The notes: generated by a model not told the origin, from the letters alone. 64,000 nucleotides of DNA from Enterococcus faecium (GCF_029023785.1 NZ_CP118955.1:2096501-2160500), one strand, 5' to 3'; positions 22,152-33,113 are shown, counted from the stretch's first letter. Numbers and translations: made by a program.

Positions 22152-22319
22152 CTCATTCCTCTTTTCTATATAGTCGATTTAGATCCAATCTTAAGTTATG
22201 TTACCATCTTTCCTAGCATTAAGGAATCGGTTACAATTGAACCTTTAAAGACAAAAGGATTTACCTTTTATCACTTAATAGTATAACATAATTTCATGAG
22301 AAAAAAATACAATTTTTTC

Positions 22320-22350
22320 TTGACCATCTCGTTACGTAAAGGATTATGCT
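22320..22350 (+). promoter_or_regulatory. MerR-type promoter with 19-nt spacer
   Basis: TTGACC (22320-22325) and TATGCT (22345-22350) are separated by 19 nt, the long spacer typical of promoters that MerR activators remodel. The spacer contains CGTTACGTAA, a common core in such operators. It predicts autoactivation of the gene that follows. Confidence 0.65.
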
Positions 22351-22373
22351 TACATTTGTCAGGAGGAAAAATA

Positions 22374-23126
22374 ATGGAGTACACAATAAAGAAAATGTCA
22401 GAGATATCAGGAGTCAGTCCGAGAACCTTGCGCTTTTATGATGAGATTGGACTGCTAAAACCAGCTAGGATCAATTCTTCAGGTTATCGGATTTATGGCA
22501 AAAAAGAAGTCGATCGTCTGCAACACATCTTATTTTATCGAACAATGGCATTCAAGTTGGATGATATCCAAGAGGTCTTAGACAATCCATCTTTTGACCA
22601 CCAGAAAGCTTTAATCAAGCATCAGCAAATGTTGCTGGAAAAACGGGCACAAATCGATACCCTCTTGACAACTGTCCAACAGACACTTGATATGTACGAA
22701 GGAGGAAGAAAAATGAGTGACAAAGAAAAATTTGAAGGGTTTAAACAACAAAAGTTGAAAGAAAATGAAGAATCCTATGGACAAGAGATTCGACAAAAAT
22801 ACGGAAAAAAAAAGGTTACAGCATCCAATGAAAAATGGATGAATATGGATAAAGAAACGTATGAAGAAATGCAAACTGTTGAAAAGCAGATATTATTTGA
22901 TCTCACTCTTTACTTAAAAGAACCAGAAGATGAAAGCTTAGCAGACCGTATCTTCCAAGCTCATAAGAAGTGGTTATCTTACAGCTGGCCTGAATATCAG
23001 CCAAAAGCGCATAAAGGACTAGGAATGATGTACGAAGCCGATGAACGGTTCACTGCATATTATGACGAGCGAAGTGGTCATGGTGCAGCAAAAGCTTTAA
23101 ATGAAATTATCCAAAAAAAGGCGTAA
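22374..23126 (+). CDS. MerR-family activator with TipAS drug-binding domain
   Basis: DNA-binding activator of 250 residues. Residues 1-70 are a MerR helix-turn-helix (YTIKKMSEISGVSPRTLRFYDEIGLLKPARINSSGYRIYG), then a coiled-coil dimer helix around 75-110, then a TipAS domain (FEGFKQQKLKENEESYGQEIRQKYG; HKGLGMMYEADERFTAYYDER) that in relatives binds thiopeptide and other drugs. The real start is ATG 22374 behind AGGAGGAAAAATA. No transporter lies beside it, so its targets are not apparent here. Confidence 0.9.
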   Translation: MEYTIKKMSEISGVSPRTLRFYDEIGLLKPARINSSGYRIYGKKEVDRLQHILFYRTMAFKLDDIQEVLDNPSFDHQKALIKHQQMLLEKRAQIDTLLTTVQQTLDMYEGGRKMSDKEKFEGFKQQKLKENEESYGQEIRQKYGKKKVTASNEKWMNMDKETYEEMQTVEKQILFDLTLYLKEPEDESLADRIFQAHKKWLSYSWPEYQPKAHKGLGMMYEADERFTAYYDERSGHGAAKALNEIIQKKA

Positions 23127-23179
23127 TCTTTTACATGATCCAACAAAAAAGTACACGTAAAATGACCTAATAACAAAAC

Positions 23180-23225
23180 AGCAGACACCCAAGTTAGATT
23201 TTTATGCTAACTTTTGGTGTCTGCT
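23180..23225. terminator. Bidirectional terminator
   Basis: AGCAGACACC and AAGTTAG pair with CTAACTT and GGTGTCTGCT across a short loop, between the convergent MerR and LacI genes. Confidence 0.75.
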
Positions 23226-23265
23226 CCATTCTTTCACAAGTTTTTTCATCCTACTTTAAATATAT

Positions 23266-24189
23266 TCATCGTTGAATAAACGTATAAGGTATTTTCACTT
23301 TATCCTTTTTTTCTGTAAGAAACAATTGAAATGCCATTTCTCCGCAAGCTTCCAGATGGTGGTCGATGGTTGGGAAACCAAGAAGCTCGCTGATCAGCAA
23401 ATTATCGCGTCCAATCACCACTGGTGTCTTATCTTGCAGATAGCTTTGCAAGATGCCTGCTGCAACCATATCCGAATTTGTAAAGACACCATCAACTCCA
23501 AGCTCTTTAAAAAAGAAGCCTGCTTGTTTTCCTTTCTCTGCATCTATACAATCCCAAAAAACAAGTGATTCATCAAAAGATGGAAAAAGTTGATGACATA
23601 GCTGCAAAGTGATTTTTGAGTTATAACTTAGCCTGCCACTTCGCCCCAACGTGATGCCCAATTGCTTTATACCTTGCTGCTTCAAATAAGTAAGACCTTC
23701 TGTAATTGATTGTTCTCGATCAATAAAGACACAGCTTGCCTGTTTTCCCTTGATTTCTTCACAAAAAACTAGAGGTCCATATTTTTGATATGCCAATAAA
23801 TCATCTAGTGTATTGGCACGAGACGTAATGATCAATCCATCGAAAGCTTTAGCTGCAAATTCTTCAAGATACCTTCGCTCTTTTTCTTTCTGATAGCCCG
23901 TCGGTAAAAGTGTCACTTTGTAATCATAATCAAACGCTGCTTCAATGATCCCACTGATCAACTGATCAAAATACGGATGATTGGTATAAGGCAGAATCAC
24001 TCCAATGCTTTTCGTTTTTCCATAACTTAACTGTCTGGCATTTGCATTAGGGATATAATCGACTTCTTTCATGACCGCAAGTATTTCTTTCCTTTTTTCC
24101 TCATCTACATATGGATGTCCATTGATTACACGTGAAATAGTAGAAACTGAATAACCTGTGAGCTTTGCGATATCTCGAATGTTTGCCAC
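23266..24189 (-). CDS. LacI-family transcriptional regulator
   Basis: Sugar-type repressor of about 308 residues. Residues 1-55 hold the LacI headpiece (NIRDIAKLTGYSVSTISRVINGHPYVDEEKR). The rest is a periplasmic-binding-protein-like sensor (KSIGVILPYTNHPYFDQLISGIIEAAF, FDGLIITSRAN, VDGVFTNSDMVAAGIL). I start at GTG 24189, the first start in frame before the headpiece, with AGGTGG upstream. It follows a small unknown gene by 14 nt. No sugar gene lies next to it, so the effector is unknown; it ends shorter than many LacI proteins. Confidence 0.85.
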   Translation of the reverse strand: MANIRDIAKLTGYSVSTISRVINGHPYVDEEKRKEILAVMKEVDYIPNANARQLSYGKTKSIGVILPYTNHPYFDQLISGIIEAAFDYDYKVTLLPTGYQKEKERRYLEEFAAKAFDGLIITSRANTLDDLLAYQKYGPLVFCEEIKGKQASCVFIDREQSITEGLTYLKQQGIKQLGITLGRSGRLSYNSKITLQLCHQLFPSFDESLVFWDCIDAEKGKQAGFFFKELGVDGVFTNSDMVAAGILQSYLQDKTPVVIGRDNLLISELLGFPTIDHHLEACGEMAFQLFLTEKKDKVKIPYTFIQR

Positions 24190-24203
24190 TGCTGCTTCGC
24201 CAC

Positions 24204-24476
24204 CTATACAAAAAGATTTTCTTGTAAATAGTCTACCACAGCTGGACCGCATTCAAAAAACTGATACATTTTTCCTTCATGCGAAAAACTGATCCGCTGC
24301 CCGCCCCAATATATATCTTTTGTCAAATTTTCGATTTCATTCATTGGTATTTCTTTTACTATATTCCTATTCAACCCTTGAAAACTGTACAACGTTAATA
24401 CGGATCCCTTGAACTCGACAAACGCATAAAAATAATTGTTCGTTGTGCCATCTGTTATCTCTACATAAGTATTCAT
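24204..24476 (-). CDS. Small protein of unknown function
   Basis: A 90-residue protein, start ATG 24476 with a strong AAAAGGAGGG site. No signal peptide or membrane segment. It reads as a beta-rich single domain (NNYFYAFVEFKGSVLTLYSFQG; RISFSHEGKMYQFFECG), somewhat PH-like in pattern, but I do not recognise a family. It sits 14 nt upstream of the LacI regulator and is probably cotranscribed with it. Confidence 0.65.
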   Translation of the reverse strand: MNTYVEITDGTTNNYFYAFVEFKGSVLTLYSFQGLNRNIVKEIPMNEIENLTKDIYWGGQRISFSHEGKMYQFFECGPAVVDYLQENLFV

Positions 24477-24721
24477 TGCAAGCCCTCCTTTTGATACTTT
24501 GAGTATAGTGTATGAAACGCGTCTCATAGCAAGGAGTTTGTTTTGCCAAAGAAAAGTTTTATTCCTCTTTCATTATTACCAAAGTCTCTTATTTTAAATT
24601 GAATACATTATAATGATACTGTAAATATATCTTTATTATTAGTGAATGGATATTTACTTTTAATAGATAAAATATTATAACTATTAAAAATAACTATTTT
24701 CATTATAATTACACACAAAAA

Positions 24722-24764
24722 AGAGCGTGAGACAAAAGTAAAGAACACTTTTGTCTCACGCTCT
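24722..24764. terminator. Strong hairpin, 18-bp perfect stem
   Basis: The left arm 24722-24739 starts AGAGCGTGAGACAAAAG and pairs perfectly with 24747-24764; the loop is 7 nt. It is the left part of repeat copy C and lies downstream of groEL. Confidence 0.75.
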
Positions 24765-24765
24765 A

Positions 24766-24897
24766 AACACGTATAAACAGCGGAAGCAGAAGCAACTCCT
24801 TCGGAAATAAGCTGAAATTCACAAAAATTTGAAAAGCAATTTCCGTGAATTTCTTCTTATTTCTTGGAGTTAAACGCTTCTGTTCCAGCCTCTTTTT
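24766..24897 (+). repeat. Intergenic repeat copy C
   Basis: It shares with copy A the tract 'TTGAAAAGCAA', then 'CTTCTTATTTCTTGGAG' and the right end 'CCAGCCTCTTTTTAT'. It has diverged from the others at the left side. Confidence 0.5.
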
Positions 24898-24945
24898 ATC
24901 TGTCTTTCACTAATGATCAGTTGTAGATAAGCAAGTTGCTTTTTC

Positions 24946-26583
<1,638 letters not shown>

Positions 26584-26621
26584 TCATTGATTATTTTTGA
26601 TTATTTTTTTATCTTCCAAAT

Positions 26622-26906
26622 TTACTCAACAATCGCCATGATATCTTTTCCTGCGACGATCAGATATTCTTTTCCTTCGTATTTTACTTCTGTACCGGCG
26701 TATTTTTCGAACATAACTTGGTCGCCTGCTTTTACAGCGGCAGGAACTTTTTCACCGTTTTCTAACAAACGGCCTTCACCGACTGCAACAACTGTCCCAG
26801 TTTGGGGTTTCTCTTTAGCAGCAGAAGCTAAAACGATTCCTCCGACAGTTTTTTCTTCTTCTTTTGCGACTTCGATAATGACGCGATCACCTAATGGTTT
26901 TAACAC
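26622..26906 (-). CDS. groS: Co-chaperonin GroES (Hsp10)
   Basis: Seven-subunit lid of GroEL. The 94-residue protein has [47 protein letters not shown], the mobile-loop region GGIVLA that docks on GroEL, and the C-terminal [15 protein letters not shown]. It is first in the operon, with its start about 35 nt downstream of the CIRCE. Confidence 0.99.
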   Translation of the reverse strand: MLKPLGDRVIIEVAKEEEKTVGGIVLASAAKEKPQTGTVVAVGEGRLLENGEKVPAAVKAGDQVMFEKYAGTEVKYEGKEYLIVAGKDIMAIVE

Positions 26907-26940
26907 GATAAATCCCTCCGATAACTCTTTTTTTAATCTG

Positions 26941-26967
26941 TTAGCACTCTTAACCTTCGAGTGCTAA
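26941..26967. promoter_or_regulatory. CIRCE element, HrcA operator
   Basis: TTAGCACTC-N9-GAGTGCTAA is an exact match to the CIRCE consensus. HrcA bound here should repress groESL except under heat shock. Confidence 0.97.
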
Positions 26968-27130
26968 CCTACATTTTTAATAATACTCATTCTCCCTCTT
27001 TTTTGCAAGCTTTTAAATCAAAGAAAAGAAATTTTATTCTGACAGCTGCTTATTGAAATTATGATATAATTGAAATCAATCGATATAAGCTTGCCTTGCA
27101 TGCTTGTTATCCCTTAAAAGGAGGAATTAC

Positions 27131-27793
27131 ATGTCTTTAAAAAAATATAGCTTCCTCAGCATTTTTTGCTATGGTCTAATTTTTATCTCACCCTTGATCC
27201 TAGCTTCGATAGGACTTGTAAAATCTACGTCTGAATTGATCACAGCAACTGCAGTCATGTATATACTAGGCGCCGTTGTCCTAGCTATTTTTTATTTTAA
27301 GCAACGTGAACCCTTAGCGATCGAATCAGCGGTAAAAAAAGCTTCTGCTCCAAAGATTGTTATTTATGGATTGGTTGGAATCTTTGTCGCATTGATTCTG
27401 CAAAGCATCGCTGTCATGTTAGAATCTGTATTGTTTGGCAAAGCAACCCCTTCCGAGAATACACAAAATATCATCCAGATGATCATGGAAGCACCCGCTT
27501 TTATTTTGGCGACAACTGTTGCTGGACCCATCATGGAAGAGTTCGTATTCCGCCGCAGTATACTGGGGATCATCAGTCGATATTCAAATTTTTGGGTCGG
27601 AGCAGTGATCAGCTCTTTGCTGTTTGCGTTTGCTCATAATGATGGTCATCTGCTAATCTACTTTTTCCTAGGTTTCTTCTTCAGCCTAGAGTACAAAGCA
27701 ACTGGTCGGATCTGGACATCGATGATCACACACGTAGGAATGAACACATTAGTTGTTCTTGTTCAATTAGCTGTCCAAAAAGGGCTAGTATAA
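27131..27793 (+). CDS. CPBP family intramembrane protease (CAAX/Abi type)
   Basis: Membrane protein of 220 residues with about seven hydrophobic segments. The catalytic-type motifs are visible: EEFVFRRSIL (EExxxR) near residue 140 and FAHNDGH (FxxxH) further on, plus a late TRIWTSMITHVGMNTLV block with the third conserved His/Asn. ATG 27131 follows AAAGGAGGAATTAC. In lactic acid bacteria such proteins are linked to bacteriocin immunity or prenyl-peptide cleavage; nothing nearby specifies the substrate. Confidence 0.88.
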   Translation: MSLKKYSFLSIFCYGLIFISPLILASIGLVKSTSELITATAVMYILGAVVLAIFYFKQREPLAIESAVKKASAPKIVIYGLVGIFVALILQSIAVMLESVLFGKATPSENTQNIIQMIMEAPAFILATTVAGPIMEEFVFRRSILGIISRYSNFWVGAVISSLLFAFAHNDGHLLIYFFLGFFFSLEYKATGRIWTSMITHVGMNTLVVLVQLAVQKGLV

Positions 27794-27804
27794 ACATGAC
27801 TATA

Positions 27805-27870
27805 AATACTCCTGTCATCCTAGATTGGTGATTTTCCCAATCTAAAGCGACAGGAGTATTTTTGTTTTTT
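27805..27870. terminator. Bidirectional terminator
   Basis: AAATACTCCTGTC pairs with GACAGGAGTATTT, with an inner ATTGG/CCAAT stem. It lies between convergent genes. Confidence 0.8.
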
Positions 27871-29161
27871 AGTCGTTCATCTTTTCTGCTGCTCCATCAT
27901 TTTTTGTCTGTCTTTCCTTTTTGCAGTTTGCAGAATCTATTTTTTTCAAAAATGGGAAATAAATGAAAAAACTAATTGACAACACGATACCTTGTAAAAT
28001 CGCTGCAGGCACTCCGCCTACTAAGAAACCCGAGAGGATCGGCGGTGTTGTCCAAGGGACTTGGACTGCTGTAAATAAAGGAACGAATCCAAAATATAAA
28101 GCGGAATAGGTAATCAATCCTGAAACGACCGGTGCGAAAATAAAAGGAACAGCCATCATCGGGTTCATCACGATCGGTGTGGAAAAAATAATTGATTCAT
28201 TGATGTTGAAAAAGGCTGGTAAAAGAGCAAGATTTCCTAATTCTCTGTATTTCTTCGATTTCGCAAAAACCGTCATAAAAAATACAGCCCCTAACGTCAA
28301 TCCAGCACCCGTAACCGTCATGAACTGATCGAGAAATTGCTGAGTAACGATATGTCCGCCATTTGCCACCGTCAACTCTTGTCCTGAGGCTAAGATTTCT
28401 GCATTTGCTAATGAATTCGCTTGCAAGACGGGACTAACCAACCCATTGACCATCGCAGATCCATGAAGACCAAATAACCATAAAAACGGAACAAAAAAAC
28501 CTAATAAAAGCACACCAAACAACGTGTCTATGAACGATTGAATGGGAAGCTGGACATATGTCCATACTCCTTGAACAACAGTCATTCTGAACAAATGTTG
28601 AAAAACCGCTGAACCGATAAGCGTAAAAGTGACTATAACAATGATTGGAATCAATGAAGTAAAAGACTGCCAAACATTTTCAGGTATCTTCTCTCTTTGC
28701 TTCCACCCTTTCGCAAGTCTTACTAAACGTGCATAGCCCCATCCGATGATGAGCCCAGTTGTAACTGCTCCTAGTATCCCTTCAGCACCTGTCCAGACAG
28801 TATCTATCTGAGTATTTAGTGGCTGAATAAGCAGTAGATAAGCAGACAAGGCTGTTATGCCGACTGGTAAGCGATCGATGTCTTCTTCTTTTGCATAAGC
28901 GTATGCAATGGCAAAAACGATCCAAAAGGCTATCACATCAAATGTAGCCTGGTATACTTGTGTAAAATACATAGAAAATCCTGTTTTGTCTATCCACTGA
29001 GCGATGTAATCCACAGGAAAATGAGCAAATAAGAAAAACAGCGAGCCAACAATAATTATTGGGATCGTGTAAGTCATTCCATTACGCAAAGCAGTTAAGG
29101 GTCTAAGATTCACAACAGATGTTATCATTGGTAAAAAGGCACGATCTAACCACTCTTTCAT
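27869..29161 (-). CDS. PTS EIIC component, lactose/cellobiose family
   Basis: Membrane channel subunit of a sugar phosphotransferase system. The 430 residues have about ten hydrophobic segments and the family patterns RPLTALRNGMTYTIPIIIVGSLFFL, FFNINESIIFSTPIVMNPMMAVPF and VPWTTPPILSGFLVGG. The NESI glutamate is the usual sugar-site residue. No EIIA or EIIB gene is next to it and it is flanked by unrelated genes, so it is an orphan that would need subunits encoded elsewhere. Substrate is likely a beta-glucoside or cellobiose-like sugar but unproven. Confidence 0.9.
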   Translation of the reverse strand: MKEWLDRAFLPMITSVVNLRPLTALRNGMTYTIPIIIVGSLFFLFAHFPVDYIAQWIDKTGFSMYFTQVYQATFDVIAFWIVFAIAYAYAKEEDIDRLPVGITALSAYLLLIQPLNTQIDTVWTGAEGILGAVTTGLIIGWGYARLVRLAKGWKQREKIPENVWQSFTSLIPIIVIVTFTLIGSAVFQHLFRMTVVQGVWTYVQLPIQSFIDTLFGVLLLGFFVPFLWLFGLHGSAMVNGLVSPVLQANSLANAEILASGQELTVANGGHIVTQQFLDQFMTVTGAGLTLGAVFFMTVFAKSKKYRELGNLALLPAFFNINESIIFSTPIVMNPMMAVPFIFAPVVSGLITYSALYFGFVPLFTAVQVPWTTPPILSGFLVGGVPAAILQGIVLSISFFIYFPFLKKIDSANCKKERQTKNDGAAEKMND

Positions 29162-29330
29162 TTCTTATCTCCTTCAACTTCTATTTTTATCAATCAGTTT
29201 TCTTAATTTAACTATACCCAATGATCACGAACCATGAAAGGAATGCGCACTGAGCTTTTCAAAAATCGGATTCTTTGACGAATATTCAGCAACTGCTTAC
29301 AATGGACAGGAATAAAAAAGGAGGTTTTTT

Positions 29331-29960
29331 ATGAAAATTGCACTCATTGGAGCTACTGGCCATGCAGGTTCATTTATTTTAGACGAAGCATTGTCCAGAG
29401 ATTTAGACGTGACGGCAATCGTGCGTCATCCAGAAAAATTGCCATCAGATGTTCCGTTTATACAAAAGGATTTATTTGAGTTGACAACTACTGATCTTGC
29501 ATCTTTTGATGTTGTCGTTGATGCTTTCAACGCTCCCAAAGGAAAAGAAGAAATGCATCAAACTTCTTTGTCCCATTTGATTGAGATGCTTGAAGGAACC
29601 GATACACGCTTAATTGTCGTTGGGGGTGCCTCTTCGTTATTCTTAGATACAGAAAAGACGACTCGTATGATTGACCAAGTACCTAAAAATGCACCCTTCT
29701 ATCCAACAGCTTTCAATATGTACGAAGGATTGTTAAAATTGAAACAATCTAAAAATCTACATTGGACTTATATCAGTCCAGCTTCTTTATTTGATCCACA
29801 TGGCAAACGTACAGGTACTTATTTGTTAAGTGATGATTATTTACAAAGAAACGCTGCTGGCGACAGTACGATCAGCATGGCAGATTACGCGATTGCATTA
29901 GTAGATGAGATACTGGATGAGAAACATGAAAAGCAGCACATCAGTGTAGTCAGTCGATAA
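29331..29960 (+). CDS. NAD(P)-binding oxidoreductase (NmrA-like/atypical SDR)
   Basis: Cytoplasmic Rossmann-fold protein of 209 residues. The dinucleotide motif GATGHAGSFILDEA sits at residues 8-21, after KIALI. VVGGASSLF and WTYISPASLFDPHGKRTG are typical of the YwnB/Rv-type 'NAD(P)H-binding' family. It lacks an obvious YxxxK catalytic pair, as do many atypical SDRs. The start follows AAAAAAGGAGGTTTTTT. It stands alone, so the substrate is unknown. Confidence 0.85.
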   Translation: MKIALIGATGHAGSFILDEALSRDLDVTAIVRHPEKLPSDVPFIQKDLFELTTTDLASFDVVVDAFNAPKGKEEMHQTSLSHLIEMLEGTDTRLIVVGGASSLFLDTEKTTRMIDQVPKNAPFYPTAFNMYEGLLKLKQSKNLHWTYISPASLFDPHGKRTGTYLLSDDYLQRNAAGDSTISMADYAIALVDEILDEKHEKQHISVVSR

Positions 29961-29989
29961 TACGGTTATTTTTTTAATATGCTAAAAAA

Positions 29990-30040
29990 ATAAAAATAGA
30001 AGATAAAACCAACCCTGATTGATTTTATCTTCTGCTTTTT
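29990..30040. terminator. Bidirectional terminator
   Basis: AGAAGATAAAA pairs with TTTTATCTTCT around a 14-nt loop, flanked by A and T tracts, between the oxidoreductase gene and walJ. Confidence 0.8.
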
Positions 30041-30062
30041 ATATTTTTATTGATTGAACTGT

Positions 30063-30872
30063 TTAAATCGAAAATAGCTCAGTTGCTTCATCTGGATCTG
30101 TATCATAGATTTCAAAATCATGTCCAACGCCAAAATCTTTTTCTTTCAAAACATTTTCCATTGTTAAATGAGCAAGTTCTTTCATATTGTTTTCCTTGCT
30201 AAGATGGCCAAGATAGATTCGTTTGGTCCGATTACCGATCACATCAGTCATGACAAGTGCACCGTCTTCGTTGGAAAGATGTCCTCTATCTCCTAAAATA
30301 CGCTGTTTTAAATTCCACGGATAAGGTCCCATGCGTAACATCTCAAGATCATGATTACTTTCCATCAAATAACCATCGGCATTTTCAATGACACCTCGCA
30401 TATAATCACTGCAATATCCGGTGTCCGTCAACATGACGAATGACCGATTTTCTTTATGGAAACGATAAAATTGCGGAGCCGCTGCGTCATGGGAGACGCC
30501 GAAACTCTCAATATCGATATCGCCGAATGTTCTGACTTTCCCCATCTCAAATAGATGTTTTTGTTCCACTGGTACATTTCCAATCAGTGGTTCCATCGCT
30601 TCCCAAGTCTGCTGATTGGCAAAAACATCCAAATGATACTTACGAGCCAAGACACCCACGCCATGTATATGATCTCGATGTTCATGCGTCACAAGTATTC
30701 CATCTAATTGGTCCGGTGTCCGATCAATTTGAGCCATCAAGGAAGTGATTTTTTTACCGCTAAGTCCTGCATCGACCAAAAGCCGTTTTTTTTCACTTTC
30801 GATATAAAGTGAATTACCCGAACTTCCACTTGCTAGGATACTGATTTTAAAAGCTGGTTTTTCTTCAGCCAT
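30063..30872 (-). CDS. walJ: WalJ/YycJ metallo-beta-lactamase-fold hydrolase
   Basis: Predicted metal-dependent nuclease-like hydrolase of 269 residues, last gene of the wal operon. It shows SSGNSLYIESEKKRLLVDAGLSGKKI, the HxHxDH motif THEHRDHIHG near residues 61-70, DTGYCSDYMRG, ESNHD and GDRGHLSNEDGA. WalJ has been linked to coordination of replication and division in relatives. The start ATG follows AAGTAGGAGTCAA. It lies 54 nt after walI, and a terminator follows its stop. Confidence 0.95.
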   Translation of the reverse strand: MAEEKPAFKISILASGSSGNSLYIESEKKRLLVDAGLSGKKITSLMAQIDRTPDQLDGILVTHEHRDHIHGVGVLARKYHLDVFANQQTWEAMEPLIGNVPVEQKHLFEMGKVRTFGDIDIESFGVSHDAAAPQFYRFHKENRSFVMLTDTGYCSDYMRGVIENADGYLMESNHDLEMLRMGPYPWNLKQRILGDRGHLSNEDGALVMTDVIGNRTKRIYLGHLSKENNMKELAHLTMENVLKEKDFGVGHDFEIYDTDPDEATELFSI

Positions 30873-30926
30873 TTGACTCCTACTTCCCTTCTTACTTTGT
30901 AAACTTTTTTCATTATACTCGCTTTT

Positions 30927-31796
30927 TTATTGATCTTCCACTTTTGGTACAGTATTGTTTGTCACGATCGTATTGCTGAAAGCGTTGACGCTCTCAATTT
31001 GGACCACTTTATCGCTTGTTTCGATCGCTACATGCCAAACAGGAACATACACATTTTTTTCCCGGACTTTCAGAATACAGGAATAAGCTAGCTGACGCCA
31101 TAAAATTTTTGATCCTCTTGGTATTTTGTTATTGATGTACAATGTATTGATTGCTTCCTCTTCCGTATACAGTTCCGTCTTTTCGCGCAGCTGCTCGATA
31201 TCAGATAAATGCGTCTGCATGTATTTCGTGATGCTATAATCATTATCGTTTTTTTCTAAAGAAAGAACGATTTTTGCTGTATCATCATTGAATGGGATGC
31301 CTTCATACTCTTGGCTTGCTTGGATTTCTAGTGGTTCTTCTTCTAAATGAGAAAAGTTTTTCGTGTACACATAATCATTACCGAATAAAATATTGTCTTT
31401 GTTAGATAAAAAATCTTCCAAGGAACTACTAATTTTATCTGGATCGATCACGTTCTTTTCAGCATCTGAACTGGATAAAGATTTCGTCAAAACATCACCG
31501 TCTAAAAACACACCACTTGCCAGCAAGCCGCTTTTACCAGCCTTGCGATAATTCGCTAATGAAGTGCTAAGATTGGTCTGCTCCGCGCTAAGATAATAGC
31601 CTTGCTTGTTCTCAGACGAAATCTTCCCCGTGTAAGTGATATCGTCGCTAGCCAGACGTTGTTGGATTGATTCAGTCTGATTAGAGCGAATGACATTGTT
31701 TTCTTGGTATACCGCGTCATGATAACTGCTGAATAAAAACACATTCAACCCTAAAAAAGCGACGAAAAATATCCATTCGATTTTTTTGAAATCCAA
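30927..31796 (-). CDS. walI: WalI (YycI) two-component regulatory protein
   Basis: Membrane-anchored modulator that with WalH restrains the WalK kinase. The 289 residues start with one membrane helix (KKIEWIFFVAFLGLNVFLFSSY) followed by an extracellular YycH/YycI-like domain. The start is TTG 31796, overlapping the walH stop region and served by GGAGGCGAATTAA. Position between walH and walJ is the canonical order. Confidence 0.92.
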   Translation of the reverse strand: MDFKKIEWIFFVAFLGLNVFLFSSYHDAVYQENNVIRSNQTESIQQRLASDDITYTGKISSENKQGYYLSAEQTNLSTSLANYRKAGKSGLLASGVFLDGDVLTKSLSSSDAEKNVIDPDKISSSLEDFLSNKDNILFGNDYVYTKNFSHLEEEPLEIQASQEYEGIPFNDDTAKIVLSLEKNDNDYSITKYMQTHLSDIEQLREKTELYTEEEAINTLYINNKIPRGSKILWRQLAYSCILKVREKNVYVPVWHVAIETSDKVVQIESVNAFSNTIVTNNTVPKVEDQ

Positions 31797-33113
31797 TTAA
31801 TTCGCCTCCAATCCAGGTAATTTTTCCAGAAGGTCGTTAGCTGAATACCAGTTATCTTTATATTTCACATACCATTCAGGTAAGAGATCAACGACACGAT
31901 TCGTTTCTTTGACATTTTGCCATGTATAGCCAACGATCACTGAACCAATCTTGTTGCTATCTGCTCCCTTAGCTTTTAACTGCTGGATGATTTCATTCGT
32001 ACTTGCAAGTTCTACTTCTTCGTCTGAAGGTATCGGCACTTGAATCGTATTCAAACTGGTTTGGATATTCACTTGCACAGAACCATTCGTTTCACCGCCA
32101 ACTTCCACACCAATCTGTCCTCTGCTGTCTGTCCCAAAAACCGGGAAGCCTTCCACGAATATCCGATAATCGATCGTATTGTCACTGCGGTCAAAATATC
32201 TGAGGTTCCCTAAAGAACTGCCTAATTTGCTAATATAGGGGAAACTTTCAGAAAATACACTAGCATTTTCTTTTTTCTCTGGCAGCTCTCCACGAAAATC
32301 AACTACTTGCGTTTCCGAATGGATAGACATTGTTTCATTCCCACCGTAAAAAATCAATTCATTGCTTTCATCATTATTTTTCACGCTATCTGGTTTCTGG
32401 AAAAAAGCATTTCTAAAAAGTGTATAGGGTTGCTGTGACAGGATATAACTATACTTCTTCAGTTTGATCGAATGTTTCGTAGCATATTGCGTGTCGATCG
32501 TCGATGGTTCTGTTGTCATTTCTGTCCATTTTGTGTCTTTTGCTGTTAATTCTTTATTGATATCTGTCCAATTCAACGAAATATTTGCTTCATATACGAG
32601 ATGGTTCGAATAATTCAAAAATCGGATTTTTTTATTTCCTTGATCGAATTGTATTCTAGTAAAATACATATTTTCGCTTTCTTTTGCCAAGTTCGACACA
32701 TCTAAATCTAAATCAAATGCTTCCTTGTATTCTCTTAGCAAAAAAGGCGCATTATAGGCCAACTCAAAACCAGAGTTCAGATTTTTCACCTGTTCAAACT
32801 GTGATTTGTCTCCTGAAACTACTTCAGAAAGCTTTCCAAATCTTGCTTTATCGATGATCAATTGCAATCGGTACACGAGATTTTCACTGTTGGTTTCTTG
32901 GATCATTCCCGAATGGTGCCATGTAACATGAAGCGGAAGAAAGACTTCGGAAGTTTTTCGATTGCTTTGAGACTCGATCATTTGAGTGTTTGTCTCATCT
33001 ACGTTGATTGAACTTTTTCCTGCTGGGCTCAGCCAGATTGCATAAGAGAAGTATATGCTTAACGCAACCATCAAAATGAGTCCTATACGAACGACTTTTT
33101 CAGAGATTCTCAT
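31797..33113 (-). CDS. walH: WalH (YycH) regulator of WalK
   Basis: Single-pass protein of about 438 residues with an N-terminal membrane helix (VVRIGLILMVALSIYFSYAIWLSP) and a large extracellular domain; family role is to bind and modulate WalK. I start at ATG 33113, whose ATGA overlaps the walK stop and has GGAGGA 9 nt upstream; ATG 33122 is three codons earlier. Confidence 0.92.
   Translation of the reverse strand: MRISEKVVRIGLILMVALSIYFSYAIWLSPAGKSSINVDETNTQMIESQSNRKTSEVFLPLHVTWHHSGMIQETNSENLVYRLQLIIDKARFGKLSEVVSGDKSQFEQVKNLNSGFELAYNAPFLLREYKEAFDLDLDVSNLAKESENMYFTRIQFDQGNKKIRFLNYSNHLVYEANISLNWTDINKELTAKDTKWTEMTTEPSTIDTQYATKHSIKLKKYSYILSQQPYTLFRNAFFQKPDSVKNNDESNELIFYGGNETMSIHSETQVVDFRGELPEKKENASVFSESFPYISKLGSSLGNLRYFDRSDNTIDYRIFVEGFPVFGTDSRGQIGVEVGGETNGSVQVNIQTSLNTIQVPIPSDEEVELASTNEIIQQLKAKGADSNKIGSVIVGYTWQNVKETNRVVDLLPEWYVKYKDNWYSANDLLEKLPGLEAN

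Larger units (their letters stand above)
24477..24945. other. AT-rich gap with terminator and repeat copy
   Basis: No gene is seen in 469 bases. The first ~240 bases are very AT-rich and should hold the promoter of the minus-strand gene pair. An 18-bp perfect hairpin follows at 24722-24764, then repeat copy C up to the groEL end. Confidence 0.6.
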
